64,000 bases of DNA, taken from contig JABMLP010000010.1 of assembly GCA_013176395.1 (NCBI GenBank), positions 1,302,001 to 1,366,000 on the forward strand, written 5' to 3'. Source of the stretch: Venturia oleaginea (lineage: Eukaryota; Ascomycota; Dothideomycetes; Venturiales; Venturiaceae). Positions 32,030 to 45,475 of the stretch are shown piece by piece (position 1 is the stretch's first letter; each line of letters opens with the position of its first letter). The translations under genes and the position numbers were made by a program. Under the pieces are notes generated by a model that did not search any database, was not told the origin of the DNA, and was given only the letters and a program-made list of their open reading frames with translations.

Positions 32030-32955
32030 TGCACAGAAATTAGAATCTTCTTGATTTACGGCTTCTTATCTGAGTTTCTAGGGTGGCCTTTGGTTTTCTA
32101 CGAGACCGCAACCTCTTTAGCTTCGACTTGATCCTGACAGTGATGCTAACGTTGCATTTGGAGGTTTCCGAGGCTAACAACGGTCAGATAACTGTATATG
32201 AGGCGATGGAGAGAATGAATGTACTGCCAGTCAAAGAGCTGCCAACTAAAGTTTCATTTGGACTATTGTATCGAGGCAAAATTGAAAGCTCGGTAGGAGG
32301 TGGTAATGGTTTAGCGGCGGTGATAGTCGGAACGGAGTCCGGATCTTGAATGCCGGTTCCGACCTCACCCATCTCCATCTTTTCGATGGCATTTTCGCTC
32401 GACATCTTCATCCTATCATCTTCAACGAAATTGGAAGGTTTTTCGGATAAGAGACCAGTGTTGTTACCAACTCTCACGCTCCGACGCTTCTACTTGAACT
32501 TTCTCGTCTTCCCAAGGCGTACTCTCGTTATGCACCTGCACGCATTATCTCCTCGGCTGCAGTACAATGGGGTTCTGGTTATCGTTTCTGCGAGCATCTC
32601 AAAGCGACCGGGACATCTCAAGGTCTGCGTAGTCCTGATTGGATTCTCAGCTGCAACCCCTCTCTGGCCGCAGAGTTGACCAACAGCGTATCGTCCGCAG
32701 AGCCTCATGGTAGCGCTTTTCCTGCTCGGATTAGACTTTGACTCCAATCAATAACGTGGGTTAGCTATAAAGTAACGGGTCTATCTCGCGAGTGCACCTG
32801 CTTTGCTGATTCCTTTCACCGCCGTCAAGCTTCCCGGGACGTTCACCTCTCAATCTACAAATCTAAGCCGTATTTTTTCCACACCAAGGCATACTTTTGC
32901 ACTGCCCCATCCTCATCCTTCTATCAACCATTGAACGGCTGTGCTAAGGCAACCA
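32030..32955. other. Between DUF6594 and the small 113-aa gene
   Basis: Holds a possible extra 5' exon of the DUF6594 gene (32184-32411, minus). The part from 32750 to 32955 is the likely promoter of the downstream plus-strand gene. Confidence 0.4.
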
Positions 32956-33338
32956 ATGGCAGAACAGCAAAACGTGCGGCAGTATTCAACTGCATACAAT
33001 TGTGGCCATGCTAATACTTACATTCACAGAGCGGACCCACAGACCGGTCATATTGGTCTGGTGCAGAAAAACGAGAAGAAGTAAGCTTTCGGAACTGGTC
33101 TTATATCAACGATGCACCTAGATTTACACTGCAACAGGGGCCTAAATTGTTTTCCGTTGGCGATAAGATTTGGTTGAAGGAAACAGACGATCGTCCAAAC
33201 ATGCAGGTCAAAGTCGTGGACATGTCGAAAGACCCAATTACTCAACAATGGTCTTACTCAGTCGAAGACATGGACGGAAAACCGGTTGATGGTGGTCGTC
33301 ATGTGCATCAAGATAAATTGAGCAACGGCGAAGATTAA
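32956..33338 (+). CDS. Small unknown protein, SH3/KOW-like (113 aa)
   Basis: Two exons: 32956-33080 and 33122-33338, with a 41-nt intron (GTAAGC...CTAG, phase 2). The join gives NEKKFTLQQGPKLFSVGDKI, continuous with the rest. The C-terminal half (VGDKIWLKETDDRPNMQVKV, WSYSVEDMDGKPVDGG) has the alternation of short strands seen in SH3-like or chromo-barrel folds. The intron is short, so the acceptor is the weakest part of the model. No named family recognised. It lies 180 bp upstream of the caspase-like gene in the same direction. Confidence 0.6.
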
Positions 33339-33518
33339 CAGGTTAAGGGGGCTATGTTAATCAGGCTGGCAGTGTTAATGATGCTAGATGCTTTGCTACT
33401 CAGCCACCGAGCGGCCTCCTCGCCAATTAACAATGATAAAGCTCTTAAATTCTTGTCCCTTCCAGATTTCGTCCAACGACTAAGTCCTAATCATTTTCTC
33501 TCTTGTCCCATCGGTGAA

Positions 33519-35060
33519 ATGGCCACCATTGCACCCGTGGCCGTGGCTGAATTCTCCATCACCTCTGACGTTGGTCTTCCAACAGCAGCCGAGAGTCGAC
33601 TGCAGATGGCATGGCACAGCCAAATGAAGTACACTGATCAGGGGCGTAAGATATACAAGAAGACTGCTGCACTTCTTCTCTCTTGGAAAAATAGTGACTT
33701 GAGCACAGGTGAAGAGGTAATTTCCGTCTTACACAGAACAGCTATGTGAGATTGACTCGAGTCCAGGTGAGAAACCTCAAAGAAGTGTTTGAGAAAGACT
33801 ACCAGTTCATTGTTGTCGAAACCTTCCTGGACAAGAACGTCGGGCCTCAAAAGCAGCTCAACAAACATCTTGCGAACTTTGTCGCCGATTATGATGATGA
33901 GGATACACTTCTCATCGTCTATTACGCTGGGCATGGTTGGTCTAAGAAAAACAAAGGAAACGGGAAAGAATTCCTCTTGCTGAAGTACGTCTAAATTCTA
34001 CATCATTTCACTATTGTTCACATTTAATAGTCGGATTACACAACAAACACTGGAAGATCACGGGTACAGCCAAGCTGTTTGGGAATCATCTGAACGACTC
34101 TTATATGATGCTGTAGGTAATATTCTTGGTATCTTCGATTGCTGCAATGCTGGGCACCTCTCCCAGACTCGTGCTCCGCTTCGATTCGAGTACTTGGGAG
34201 CATGCCCTAGTGACCAGGTTACGAAGTCTCCCGGCCCGAATTCCTTCACCTCTGCGCTCATATGGGCTTTCCAAAAGCTCAAGTCTTCAGGACCTTTCTC
34301 GACTTCAGATTTGCAGGCCCAAGTCAAACTCGCCCCGGGCTTCCCTGACAATCAGATTCCCACTTTAGGTCCTCGTCGTCTGGGTGCTACGACAGAGTAC
34401 ATCATGATGGCACCTCACGGGCCCAATGACGAGCCAGTCAGCACGCAAAAGCCTCCAATCGTCTGCGACTTTTTCGACCTTCGAATCTACGTTACTCAAA
34501 TGGACAAAGACGTCATCACAGCCTGGGCCAAAGCGATGACTCGTCACGTGTCCAACGGAAAATTGAAAGTCAGTCGATACGACTTCCGAGGCGCCAACGT
34601 AGATCGATGCCTTACCAAGTGGAGATTTCGTGCTCGAGGAAACACCAGAGAGCGACTAAATCAGCAAGCGAATGTGTCGAATAACTCCTTACATTCTACA
34701 AACAAACACAAACCTGTCGTCGTGGGCCCCCTTGACCTGTTAGCTCTTCGCGATCCTTTGACACCAGACTCGTCTCGATGTCAGAGCCAAAACGCATCAG
34801 TCTTTGGGGATAATGATATCGACGAGCTTTTGGAGGAAGAGCGGGGCTGGGATCATGATATCACAGAAGGGCACATAACACGGCGAGGACTAGAACTTAA
34901 GTGGGAAGTGCAGCTCCCGCCGTCTTTTGGAATACAGAGTGGGATGCGACGATTCAATGCGGTTGCCTCGCGGTGCGCAGTATATTGGATTGCAATTTTG
35001 TGTGCCATATCATTTGGATATATGGCAGCTTTCATGAACGGGATGTTCGATAATCGCTAA
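33519..35060 (+). CDS. Caspase-like (peptidase C14) protein with C-terminal TM (481 aa)
   Basis: Three exons: 33519-33716, 33767-33984 and 34031-35060, with 50- and 46-nt introns that keep frame. The N-terminal region leads into the p20-like fold (ALLLSWKNSDLSTGEEVRNL). The catalytic His122 lies in LLIVYYAGHGW and the catalytic Cys177 in GIFDCCNAGH, both in the expected order and about 55 residues apart. The long C-terminal part is not recognised, but ends with a hydrophobic segment (YWIAILCAISFGYMAAFM, about residues 450-468) and a short tail, so the enzyme may be membrane-anchored. Related fungal proteins occur near regulated cell death or as effector domains of NLR-like proteins; here there is no sensor domain. 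An in-frame upstream ATG (33354) would add a hydrophobic leader but has less support. Confidence 0.75.
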
Positions 35061-36148
35061 GATCGTGCCCTTGACTGCTACGTGTACATAGTCCAAGGTA
35101 AAACTAGGTTTCTCATGCCGAAAGTACTGCAGCTTTGTCCAATAAGCAGGATTCACCGGGTAAGCCATCACTCCTAGTGTGATCTGGCGCTCGAACTGGC
35201 TCAGTGGTTTAGCAAACATGTCTCGCTTCAATATTTCCGAAGCCAATAGATTTCATATATAGCACACTAGAATTATCGATGAATTTCTGGCAATTCGAGT
35301 TCAAAACAATTCTGGAACTCTGTCGAGGTGATCTTGCTTTGCGGGAGCTCGCAAAGAGGCAAAGGGTTGTTTTTTCTATTATTCGAAGCAGATATCAGTA
35401 CCATCTTCTCGTTGCCATGGGCAAATACATTCAGCGACGCCCGAGAAAATTTACTTGACCGCTTCTAGGCACATCTGAAGCAGGAATTCGGATATAGCCC
35501 AACGTATTCTATTGACACAGAGGTCCTCCAGCAACAGTTGCAGCCTCGAAGCAAACTGCTGGCACCGGAAATTGAACTAGTCGACACTGTGTCCCGCCTT
35601 TGATTGGTCAAACACCATAAGCTAAGCCTGCAAGGCTGCCTATAGAGAAAGATGGGGATCTCACCACGATCCTTTACTAGGACCAATTGCGCAGCAGACA
35701 AAAAGCTTCTATGATACGATATGCTCTTGATATTTGCACATTGGCATCACTGGAGCTGAAGCGTGGAATTAAAAAGAAAAAAAAGAAATAGGTAAACAGA
35801 TTGCACTCTTTCTTAATCTAAAAAGGTAATTTGAAAGAGTCAAACTGTACTTTGCTACAATTTGCACTCTATCCACAGTTATAAACCGGTCGCGATGTAT
35901 GGTCGACCGTGAAAGGCAACCCAAGGTGAACCAAAGTTTCAAATTATCACTCAAATGCAAATCTTATATTTTATAACACACCAATCCCATAATGTCTGTT
36001 TTAAAGCCGCTCAGTGATCTCTATGCTCCCCGTCCCTATCAACCCGCAGCCAGATCGCCAGGATATCCCAAACAACACCACCTCCACAAACGCAGAAAAA
36101 CTCAAAACCAGACCTCGACCCTTTCTTTCCCTTCCCAGTTAATCTTTA
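35061..36148. other. No supported gene
   Basis: About 1.1 kb between the caspase-like gene and SPT6 (convergent). Contains an A-rich tract at about 35772-35790. No gene seen. Confidence 0.45.
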
Positions 36149-39100
36149 CTACCTCCTCTGTTGCTGCTGCTGTCCACCACCCCCGTTCTGCATACTCTGA
36201 AACAACAACTTGAACCCATTCTTCAACGTCTTCATGTCCGGATACTGCAGCTTCCTCATCTCAAACGCATCCGGCACGACCTTGACAGGCCACGCAGAAA
36301 GTGGCGCATTTTGTCCCGCCTTGAAGCAAATGAAGAAATAACCAGGGTACTTGGGATTGATGCAAAAGGCGTACATGGAGCGCTTGGGGTTGGCTTCAGT
36401 GTAGGTAGTGAGCCACTGTTCTATTGTGATTGAATTAGCAGATGTTGAATGAGCGAATCATGGGTTCAAAAACATACCAGTTTGTCCTTTGCTGCCGTTC
36501 TGGTAGCGCTCATCGGACATCATTTCATCGACCTTCTTGGCCATTGCCTTTACGTGAAGCACAATCAATTCATCCAAATCGCTGTACTTGTGCTTTCCGC
36601 CGATGGTGAGCGTTCTGCCGAGCGCAAACTCGTTATCCTTGTCGAGTTCGAGAACATCAATGTGTTGATACACGTTATCCGCCACTTTCCACGTGACAGC
36701 GAGATGATCCGTTCCCTTTGACGAAGGACGAATGACAACATCGCCACGACTCTGGGACCCGAGGTACTCTTCAGCTTGTGCAGAGTTGAATGGACGGAAA
36801 AGAGGATGCTTGATGACACGCTGGGCACGACCAGAGACTGCTTCCTTCTCTTTGAGGAGAGCCCGCTTGTCCTCTTCTTCTTGGTCCTCATCCCATTCAC
36901 CAGGCGTGACGATGTGTTTCTTCTTGTACGGCTTCCTCAAAAGATCGTCTCGCAGACTGAGCTGGCAGGTGAGCGATCGCTTGTTAAGGAACTGGACAAT
37001 TGCTTGCACGACCTGATTTGGCTGGTACACTGATCGCGGATCCATGCCGCCATTGCTGATGCTCTCGGGATAGTGCTCGGCGCCGATGCCGCCTTCCAAT
37101 CCGCTGTCGAGCTTGCACTCAATGTGGTCCATGAAGACACGACGGATTGTAACAGGAACAATCATGCCTTCCACGAGCGACTCCTCTGTCTCTCCAGTCA
37201 TCATGGTAAATGCTTCCTCACTGTTCAGAGGCTTCATGGATCGTCGAAGCTCCTCGTAGGGACTGATGAGTTCTGCGCGAATTGTTTCCAGGGTCGCTCG
37301 CTTCCTCTGGTTAAATATCTTCAACAGCTGCTCTGCATACTCTTCCAGCACGAGGTCGTTGACCTTATCGGCCGCATCTTCTTTCACCAATTTGCGGACA
37401 ACACCGCTTGGACCATTCTCGTCTGTTTCCATCTTGACATCCTCTTCATCAAGTTCCATGGCATCGGCAGCCATCTTCCGTGCGGTGTCGTAGTCTTCGG
37501 GATGGATGCGCGTGTGGTCCAAGTAGTCTGCTTCTGCCTCCTCGTCATCATAGACGATGTCGATGAAGCTGGCGCAATTCTCCCATACTTTAGGGCCCAT
37601 TGCGGGCAGCCTACCTTTCTCCTCGTCACCAACAAGCTCAGCACGAGTCTCGACATGGCCGCCGTTCTTGGTGACAATAGAGATGAGTTGCCCTGCCTTT
37701 CTGGGTCCCAACCCGCATACATATGGCAGAAGGTTGGCATGATAAGTACTGCCGACGGCCTCGTTGATGTTAACACCGACCAGATTGACCATGTCAACCA
37801 TTGCCGTGTCCAACCACTTGAGAAGTTTTTCCTCGGTAAGAAGATCCTGGGAGGGGTCGAAAGAGATGGATATGATGTTCTTGCCGAGGGCGGCATACTC
37901 CAGCATTGGATTCTGCACATACCGAGCAAGTCCGATAGTATACCGGGCAATGGGCGCATATGTAGGGAACTCGGCAACAGCCCGTTGACTGGTATGATAT
38001 AGTCGAGCGACCTCATCGTTGACCATGATGACCTCGAGTTTGTTGTCCTCGTCGTCATGCTTGTCCTCGTCCTCGTCGAAATCCGGCAGCATGAGCTGGT
38101 TCTTCTCGACAATGTCCTGAAGATCTTTGTACAGTTTCCGCGTTTCGGGTGCGAAACCAGACACTGCAATTACATCTGGACGTCGACGCTTAACAAGCTC
38201 TACCAAATTCTTGATATCCTTGCCATCAGATTGATATTTCTCGGCATTACCAGGCCGAAGATCAATGAATTTTCCATTCTCAAGAACACGGCCATCGTCT
38301 TCCAGATAGACCCAACAAATGGCATCGCGATTGAGCACGCCATTGCCGTTGGAAAGAGCGAGCACACGAGGAGCTGTCCCAGCGGCGAGATTTTTTACTT
38401 TATGCGGCGCCTGATCGAGCTTCTCTACGTATGCATTGCGCACACGTTTTCCGACTTCACCTTCGCACTCAGCTTTCAAGGCTTCCTTGACACCTTTGGA
38501 GATGATCTTCTCGAGCCTGTCTATCGCCATGTCAAGGACTTCTCGACGCAAAGTATTCCAAGCGCCTGCAACGTCACTGACATTGTCGGACTCGATGTAC
38601 GTATAGAGTCTCTCTCGAAAGTTCTTGCGGTTCACAAGAGTAATTTTGACCTCTACCAAACCTTCCACTTCCGCCTGCAGCATCCGCAAGTACAATTCTG
38701 GTTTTCGAGCCATGGCATGCAACTCCTGATTTCGTAAATACTTGAATTCGAAATAGCGATGATCCTCGGTAATTTGACGCGCGCCTTTCTCTGTCCGGAA
38801 GCAATCGATCTTTGCGCCGGCGTAAAAGGTTTCTCGCAAGTAGCGTCGGAGTCGGGGGCACATCACAAGTTCTTCAGCGTACATGGCCTTGGCCGCTCGC
38901 AGAACTTGAGCACCAGTTTGGTACTCCGGACTAGTATGCATATCGGCCATATCGTCAGGACGATCAATTGGATCTTCTGTGTACTGGCGTGCTCCCGTGG
39001 CGATGGCATTTTGTGCGAAAGCGTCCGTGGAAATGCCAAAAGCCTTGACCAGTTCGTAGGCAGGGTTTTTTCTCTGCTTTGCCCAAAAGTTCCTCGCAGC

Positions 39101-40601
39101 TCTTGCTTGTTTCTGTTTGCCATTCCTATCTCCTTCGGTGACCACGTCTTTGAGCCCATCTGAATATTTGAAGAAGAAGTAGTCCTGGAGATCTTGAACT
39201 TCCTCCATGGTTACAGCTATTCCAATAAGCTCTTCCAACATGGGGTCCGAGATATCCAGGTTCGAGGCGCAAAGGCTTCTGTAAGTACTCTGAAGATTCT
39301 CTCGTTTGTCCACTAAGCCTTTCCATTTGAGATCGAAGTCAAGAATATCCCACATGTCGTCCTGATTGATCATCTTTATGGCATTCATTGTGAAACCCTC
39401 TCCATCTGGATTGTCGGCGCTGGGAGAACGTGGGATGCGCTCTTCGTAGATGAGGTAATCTTTGCGATGCTGAAAGATGAACGGAATTTCCAAGTCGTCG
39501 AGGTTGATGTATTCGAGCATCTTCCGAATCGATGTATTGAAATGCTCATGCACAGAGCTATCGAATTTCTTCCTCGGTAACATCATTGATCCTATCCATT
39601 GCGCCTCCTCTTGCAGCAGCATCTTAACCTCATCTTCATCACGATCGACTGCCTTGAAGCTCTTGCGAGCGATTTGAAAGCGCTCGGGAACATCTGTACG
39701 CCGTATGATGTCGTCTTCCTCTGTAAGCATCTTTTCAGCAAGTTGCGATGGCTCAAAGACGTCCTTGAGCTCCAAGTGCTGGTTAGGGTCGGCAGCAATC
39801 AGATCCGCCTGCTCTTGCAAGTCCAAAGCCCACATATAGTCGTAGCCATCGCCAAAGGCAGCATTGTAATCTTCCTGTGTCGATTCGTCCAGTCCCGATG
39901 TGTCGATTCCATTAAAGCCAGAATATGTTTGCCTGCCAGGTCGAGCAACTTCTTGTTCTTCCAGCATTCGCTCCCTCTCTTCCTCTGGCAGGTCGTCCTC
40001 TTCGATAAAGTCGGCAAACTCGTCCACAGCGCGGTCGCGGAATGCCGGTCGCCCGACATCGATGTCCTCATCTTCCTCATCCGAAAATATGTCTGCGATG
40101 TCGCGGTGCTCGGTTTGGGATCGTTCTTCGCGGTGGCCTTGCTTCAAACGCTTGAATTTGGACTGCCCCATTGTCAGTCTGATATCAACCTGCCGACTAA
40201 TGATACACCTACCGGCTTCGGGGCGCGAGCTTGTTCCTCTGGGTAAGTCTCTCCAATAAGATCGAGATCCTCCTCATCCAGACCCTCCTCCTCGCGCTCC
40301 CTCCGTCGTTTCCGCTTCTTTTGTTTGACACCAACATCGTCTTCGTCCTCATCATCGTCACCGTCTACGATGAAACCTTCAGCAACCTGTGGTCGGAAAA
40401 TCAGTACGCGTCTGATTTAAGGGATGTGATGGCAGCGCAAACCTCCTGCTGAGCCTCCTCATCGTCGTCATCTTCCTCTTCACTGGAATCATCCATTTCT
40501 CCATTTGTCTTCTTTGGCTTTCTCGGGGCGTTTTCATCAAAGTCCTCATCCTCGTCGCTGCCAACGTCGGCAGCTATGTCGAACAAAGCGGCCGTGTTCA
40601 T
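36149..40601 (-). CDS. SPT6: Transcription elongation factor Spt6 (1429 aa)
   Basis: Histone chaperone and elongation factor that travels with RNA polymerase II. Four exons: 40601-40443, 40386-40213, 40162-36478 and 36420-36149. Introns of 56, 50 and 57 nt keep frame. The first ~200 residues are highly acidic ([24 protein letters not shown]), the region that binds histones and Spn1/Iws1. The centre has the helix-turn-helix and YqgF fold ([16 protein letters not shown]), a HhH segment ([18 protein letters not shown]) and an S1 domain ([20 protein letters not shown]). The C-terminus is the tandem SH2 unit ([19 protein letters not shown]; final exon [18 protein letters not shown]), ending in a Gly/Gln-rich tail. 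Start set at the ATG at 40601, which gives [19 protein letters not shown]. Confidence 0.97.
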
Positions 40602-42479
40602 GGTTGCAGATGCGGTAGCGCTCAAATTTGGTGTGGAATTTTGATGCAAGGGAATTTGGAGGGAGGCAAGATAGCGAGGGAAGAGGTTTGAGCTATATAG
40701 GTCCTAGCACGTGAATTAAGAGAGAAGTAAGTGGTGTTCGGGGGTGTTCGATTTGCTTTGGACATGAAGGTTTGCGAGTTGGAGTGCCAAGCGTTTAAGC
40801 GACAGCCACTGTGGCTGGTTGAACTGCTCACTGCTTCTCAAGTCTTTCTACCTCCCCTCCGCACCCACTCCCATCCTCCCTCCGTAACTGCGAAGACAAT
40901 CCAATTTACGACACAAATTATGACAACTATCCTCTAGGTCACCTCTTTTTCCGATTTCCATTGCTCTATAACCATCTTTCACGCACTGGGTACCTTGTGC
41001 TTGAGCTTCAAACCATTGCGACTGAAAACGACAGAGGGAAGGTCTTTCTCAGAAAGATATTCTCTGCCGCGGAGTAGATGGTACTTAAAAGCCTGCGCCC
41101 CATTCATTCTGGATTTGACAAAGACAACCGCCTGGCCACAACTCTGGAACGGAAACAACTGGGAAGAAGTGACGTCTAACATAGCACAGCATCAGGCAAT
41201 CCACAAGTTGCATACCTGGTTTTGATCTAAAAGAATGCATTCTTCTGTTGAGATTCGTTCTTCAGTTGCCAAGATATCTAGGTAGCAATCGTCTTTCGAC
41301 CATGGGGTTTGCTGTAGGAAAATTGAGCATTAGAAGGATTCCGGCTGTGTTCCTCGTTTTTTTGCACTTGGCATGATGGAAAGCCGCTGAAATGATGATA
41401 GGGAAGACCGGTGCTGAACGGGATTCTAGAAGGCCGTTGCGACGATGCCAGTGTTGATTTGCTTGGTCGATGACCCTGGACCGATCAACTTCAGTGATTT
41501 CCTTCGGACATGTATCAAAATTTGTACTGCTTAGATGTACTTGAGTGTAATGGGAGGCAAAATTAGGTGCATCTCGAGAAAGGAAGGGTGCGTCATCTGG
41601 AGTGACACGATGCAATAGAAGCCAGACATTGCTAGCACATTATTCTCATGCACTTCTATTGATTTGCTGCATCGAAATTTCTTGGTATAGTGACAAGCGG
41701 ACGTACCAAACTATGGAGAATTGAAGTCGAAGAGCGTAAACAGGGGCATGGGAATTGATCTCCAAACTGCAAGGACATGCTCTGAACGACTCGGACGAGA
41801 ATGGGGAAGTAGAAACACAGTCAACGAAGACTTGCGCAGCCTGACATCTGCGTTCCCAAGTCCTGCTTCCAGAGACGTTCCTCTGCACGTAGTCGGTAGG
41901 AGGTAGTCGGTAGTCGGTAGGAGGTAGGAGGTAGTCGGAACTCGGAAGAGCCCGCTCCAAATACAGCACGCGTCTTGGAGGACTCAAGTCTCGAATGTTG
42001 ATAGCGTACAGCAGTTCCGGATTCCACAGCATCGGCGAGACTTGTTGTCCAATGTCCACGGCATCATCCCGGCATGTCCCAATAGCTCGTCGCTAGGCTG
42101 CCAAAGTCGCATCGGCTTTCGTTGGGTGGAGCTGGGCATTTGCACGTCGTCCTGACTGGAATTCAATTCAATTGTTCAGTCGACGCCACCAATTGATCCC
42201 TCCAGGTCTATCTATTCCACAGGCCATTACCGCCCAACCCATTTGCCTGCTAAGCGCGCCCTACTTGCCTAGCCCACTCATATCAAGGCCCAAAGTCGAG
42301 ACAATACCAATCAGTCAAACAATAAGAAATCCCCTGTTGTTTCATCCACAAGTGTTATTGCCTCCAAAGCGACGACATCCACCCCCCTCACCACCAGACT
42401 CGCCCTCGCCCTCGCCCTCGCCCTCGCGCCGAACAGACTGTATACTAGCAGCGCCACGACTGGAGCAGCACACCTAGCC
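40602..42479. other. Divergent region between SPT6 and the MAPKK gene
   Basis: About 1.9 kb with no supported gene, likely holding both promoters and a long 5' UTR of the kinase. Contains a GTCGGTAG/GAGGTAG simple repeat (about 41893-41940) and a CGCCCT hexamer run (42401-42428) just upstream of the kinase ATG. Confidence 0.5.
42401..42428. repeat. (CGCCCT)n run in the MAPKK leader
   Basis: Four to five CGCCCT units 50-80 bp before the kinase start codon, probably in its 5' UTR. Confidence 0.9.
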
Positions 42480-44183
42480 ATGGCCGACGCATTCAAGACA
42501 AAGACAATGAAGCGGAAGAACATCAGGGGTTTGGCTCTGAATGCTCCCGCCCCCAAAGCCGTCACTCCATCGTCCGGCGATGCGCAAATACCTGGCGCTC
42601 TGGGGAACAATGATCGAGGCGACACTTTGGAAATAGGAGTCGAGTTCCGATTAGACCTGCGTTCCGAGGACCTGCAAGTTATTAAAGAGCTTGGAGCTGG
42701 CAATGGTGGCACCGTCAGCAAGGTACAGCATGCAGCAACCAAGGTCGTCATGGCTCGAAAGGTGAGGACATCCGCCTGCGCGAGCGAGAACATCACATTG
42801 ACATTACGAATAGATTATACATGTGGAGGCCAAGAAGGAAATCCGAAAGCGGATTGTGCGAGAGTTGCAGATCATGCATGAGTGCAACTCGCCATACATC
42901 ATCGCGTTTTATGGTGCGTTTATGAGCGACACGGGCGACGTTATAATGTGCATGGAATACATGGATTGCGGGTATGTCTCACGGTGGAACCACCGTTATA
43001 ATCTCGCTGACCCGTTCTAGATCCCTGGACGCCATTTCAAAGAACTTTGGTCCTGTCAGAGTAGACGTACTTGGTAAGATCGCGGAAGCAGTCCTCGGCG
43101 GTCTCACCTACCTCTACGATACCCACAAGATTATGCACCGCGACATCAAACCCTCCAACATTCTCGTAAACTCCCGAGGGCAGATCAAGCTATGCGATTT
43201 TGGTGTCTCAGGTGAATTGGTGGGATCTGTGGCAGACACTTTTGTCGGAACTGGAACATACATGGCACCAGAGCGGATACAGGGAGCACAATACACAATC
43301 AAGTCAGATGTGTGGAGTTTTGGCCTGACATTGATGGAATTGGCGATCGGCAAATTCCCATTTGCAAGCGACACCGATGAGCCTGGGGGACCACAGGGCA
43401 TTCTAGATTTGCTCCAGCAAATCGTTCTTGAACCAGCGCCAAAGCTGCCGAAGAGCGACGCCTTTCCTGCTATTTTGGACCAAATTGTAGAAAAATGTTT
43501 GATCAAGGAGCCTGCAGGACGACCCACGCCTCAAGCCCTATTTGTAAGTTGATCGACCTTGAGCACTTCTTGCAACCACTAACAATTCGCAGTCAGAAGA
43601 CCCTTTTATCCAGGCAGCCAAACGCACGCCAGTCGATCTTGCAGCGTGGGCAGTGAGCATGATGGTCTCTAACAACAGAAAATCACACCTCGTCATGCCA
43701 CATTCTCCTTCACCTGCCGATCTTCCTCGCGTCAATGGTTCAGGGTCTTCAAATGCAACGAACCATCAATCGAGTGCCCGAACACCAACTTTCATGGACG
43801 TCGACCAAAGGATGTCTGCTCTTTCCATCGACTCCAATATTCCTATCCAACCACCCACAATCGATGGCCGAACGCCTACGACCTCGTCATCTCAACACCC
43901 AACATATCCCGCAAGAACATCAAGTACCACAAGTGTAGGTCAGTCACCAAACACGAGCAGTCTTCCTTTCCGACAACCACCGTCGTTGAGTGTCTCAAAC
44001 AGAATCCCAGACCGACAAGTCAGAACATCATCGGGCGCATCTAACGGAATGTACGACCGCACGCCAACAGCACCAAGCGGTGGCAATGGCCAATTCTATG
44101 CTCCGTCTCAGGGTTCTTTACAAGGACTACAGAGGAAAGAGTCGGCACCCCAGAATAACCCTTCGTGGCCGCCGATGTACTGA
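42480..44183 (+). CDS. STE7: MAP kinase kinase, Ste7/Mst7 type (517 aa)
   Basis: Dual-specificity kinase of the pheromone/filamentation MAPK pathway (Ste11-Ste7-Fus3/Kss1; Mst11-Mst7-Pmk1 in plant pathogens). Exons: 42480-42761, 42814-42971, 43021-43543 and 43593-44183; introns 49-52 nt. A MAPK docking motif sits at the N-terminus ([11 protein letters not shown], residues 10-20). The kinase domain has the glycine loop GAGNGGTV (72-79), lysine K94, HRDIKPSN (186-193), DFG (206-208) and activation-loop sites S216 and T220 in SVADTF. After the kinase domain come ~150 Ser/Thr/Pro-rich residues ending PSWPPMY. Intact. Confidence 0.95.
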
Positions 44184-45475
44184 ACCTGTCAAACTTCACA
44201 AAACAAACTCGATATATAGCTATTCTTTCCTTTTTTCAAACCAACCTCTTTGTCAGCAACTACCTTTCTCTGTCATTCCCCCCAATTTGCATCTACTGGC
44301 GTTTCTTTTGTGCGAGATATCTTGCTTCTGTTTCTGTTCTGTTCTGTGATCTGGCAGGGTGAATCCTGCAAGGACCTTTTTTGAGAGAATCTCATCCTGG
44401 AGTTTTGAGAGGGTTGGGTTATTTGTGGGGTGTGGGTAGTATGGGTTGAACGGATGGGCGGTGTTTTCTTCCAATACTAGAGTTGGGTGGGATGGGGATG
44501 GGATGGGCTATTTATAGGAAAATTCTATGCTATTTATTTTTCCTTTTCCTTTCTGTTCTTTTGGGTTTTCCTTTTGGGGTTTTTTTTTATTTCCGAGTCG
44601 CTGGATACTGGGTTTTTTGTTGATGCTTTTTGGGATTGTGGTTGGGATGGAGAGAAATTCTTTTCTTAGTTAACATTTTGGTTTGGTTTGGGGATGATGG
44701 ATGGATAGCTTTAGACGACGACGGAAAGGCTTGGACTTGTAGGGAGCTCGAAACGATGAAAGCAGAAAGAGATGGCAAGTACACAAGATTTACTCAATCG
44801 CGGAGATCTTTACGTAGTGGTTTGAGATAGTAGTAGTCAATATCTACAGCAGACAATATCACCACGCAAATTTATCGGTTAATTATCTTAATTATCTCGA
44901 ATCCTTTCCAAAGGCAAGCAAGGTAAATAGACTGACATTTGATCAAGTCTAAGCTCTGTCCAGCTTACCAATTCAAGATATATCTTCCAACCCTGACCTT
45001 TCTCGCCATCAAAGAGGCCTGGACATACAACCCCAGATTTTCTGCCTAACCACACTACAAGAACTTCCGCGAGAGAGAAGATATCCTCTCCCGCCAAGAC
45101 AGTTTTGTCCATCTGAACGCCATCAGCACCGATGTGATGATTTTTCTTTGCGGATAGAACAAAAGAATGACTACAAGATGTGAGCTTCGGCTGTGATTGT
45201 ATCGGAAGCCGTCATGAGTTACGAAGGCTTTACGGATGAACACTGCTCTGCGAACAGACACCTAAAGCTGATCTTTCCGCGGCTTACACGAGCATTAGTC
45301 CGCTCTTTGGATCGGGATTATCGAACAAATAAGCTTGCTTTGATACGATGATCAAGATAGCTCTTCTCCATTCGCGAAGAGATACTCCGTTGCCAGGGTG
45401 TAGGTCTTTGATGGTAGTTGCGAAGTTGCCGGATACTTGAACTGGGTCTGTGTCCTGCACCGATAGACACAACGC
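44184..45475. other. 3' region of the MAPKK gene, no further gene
   Basis: T-rich DNA (44540-44600) fits a 3' UTR. A 74-codon minus frame (44888-45112) looks weakly protein-like but has no recognised motif. Confidence 0.45.

Noticed and set aside
33354..33518. Upstream start for the caspase-like gene giving a signal-like leader
   Set aside because: The ATG at 33519 lies at the start of the conserved-looking part; the extra sequence resembles untranslated DNA. Not excluded.
37073..38002. 309-codon plus-strand frame
   Set aside because: It is the antisense of SPT6; the opposite strand has the conserved domains and introns.
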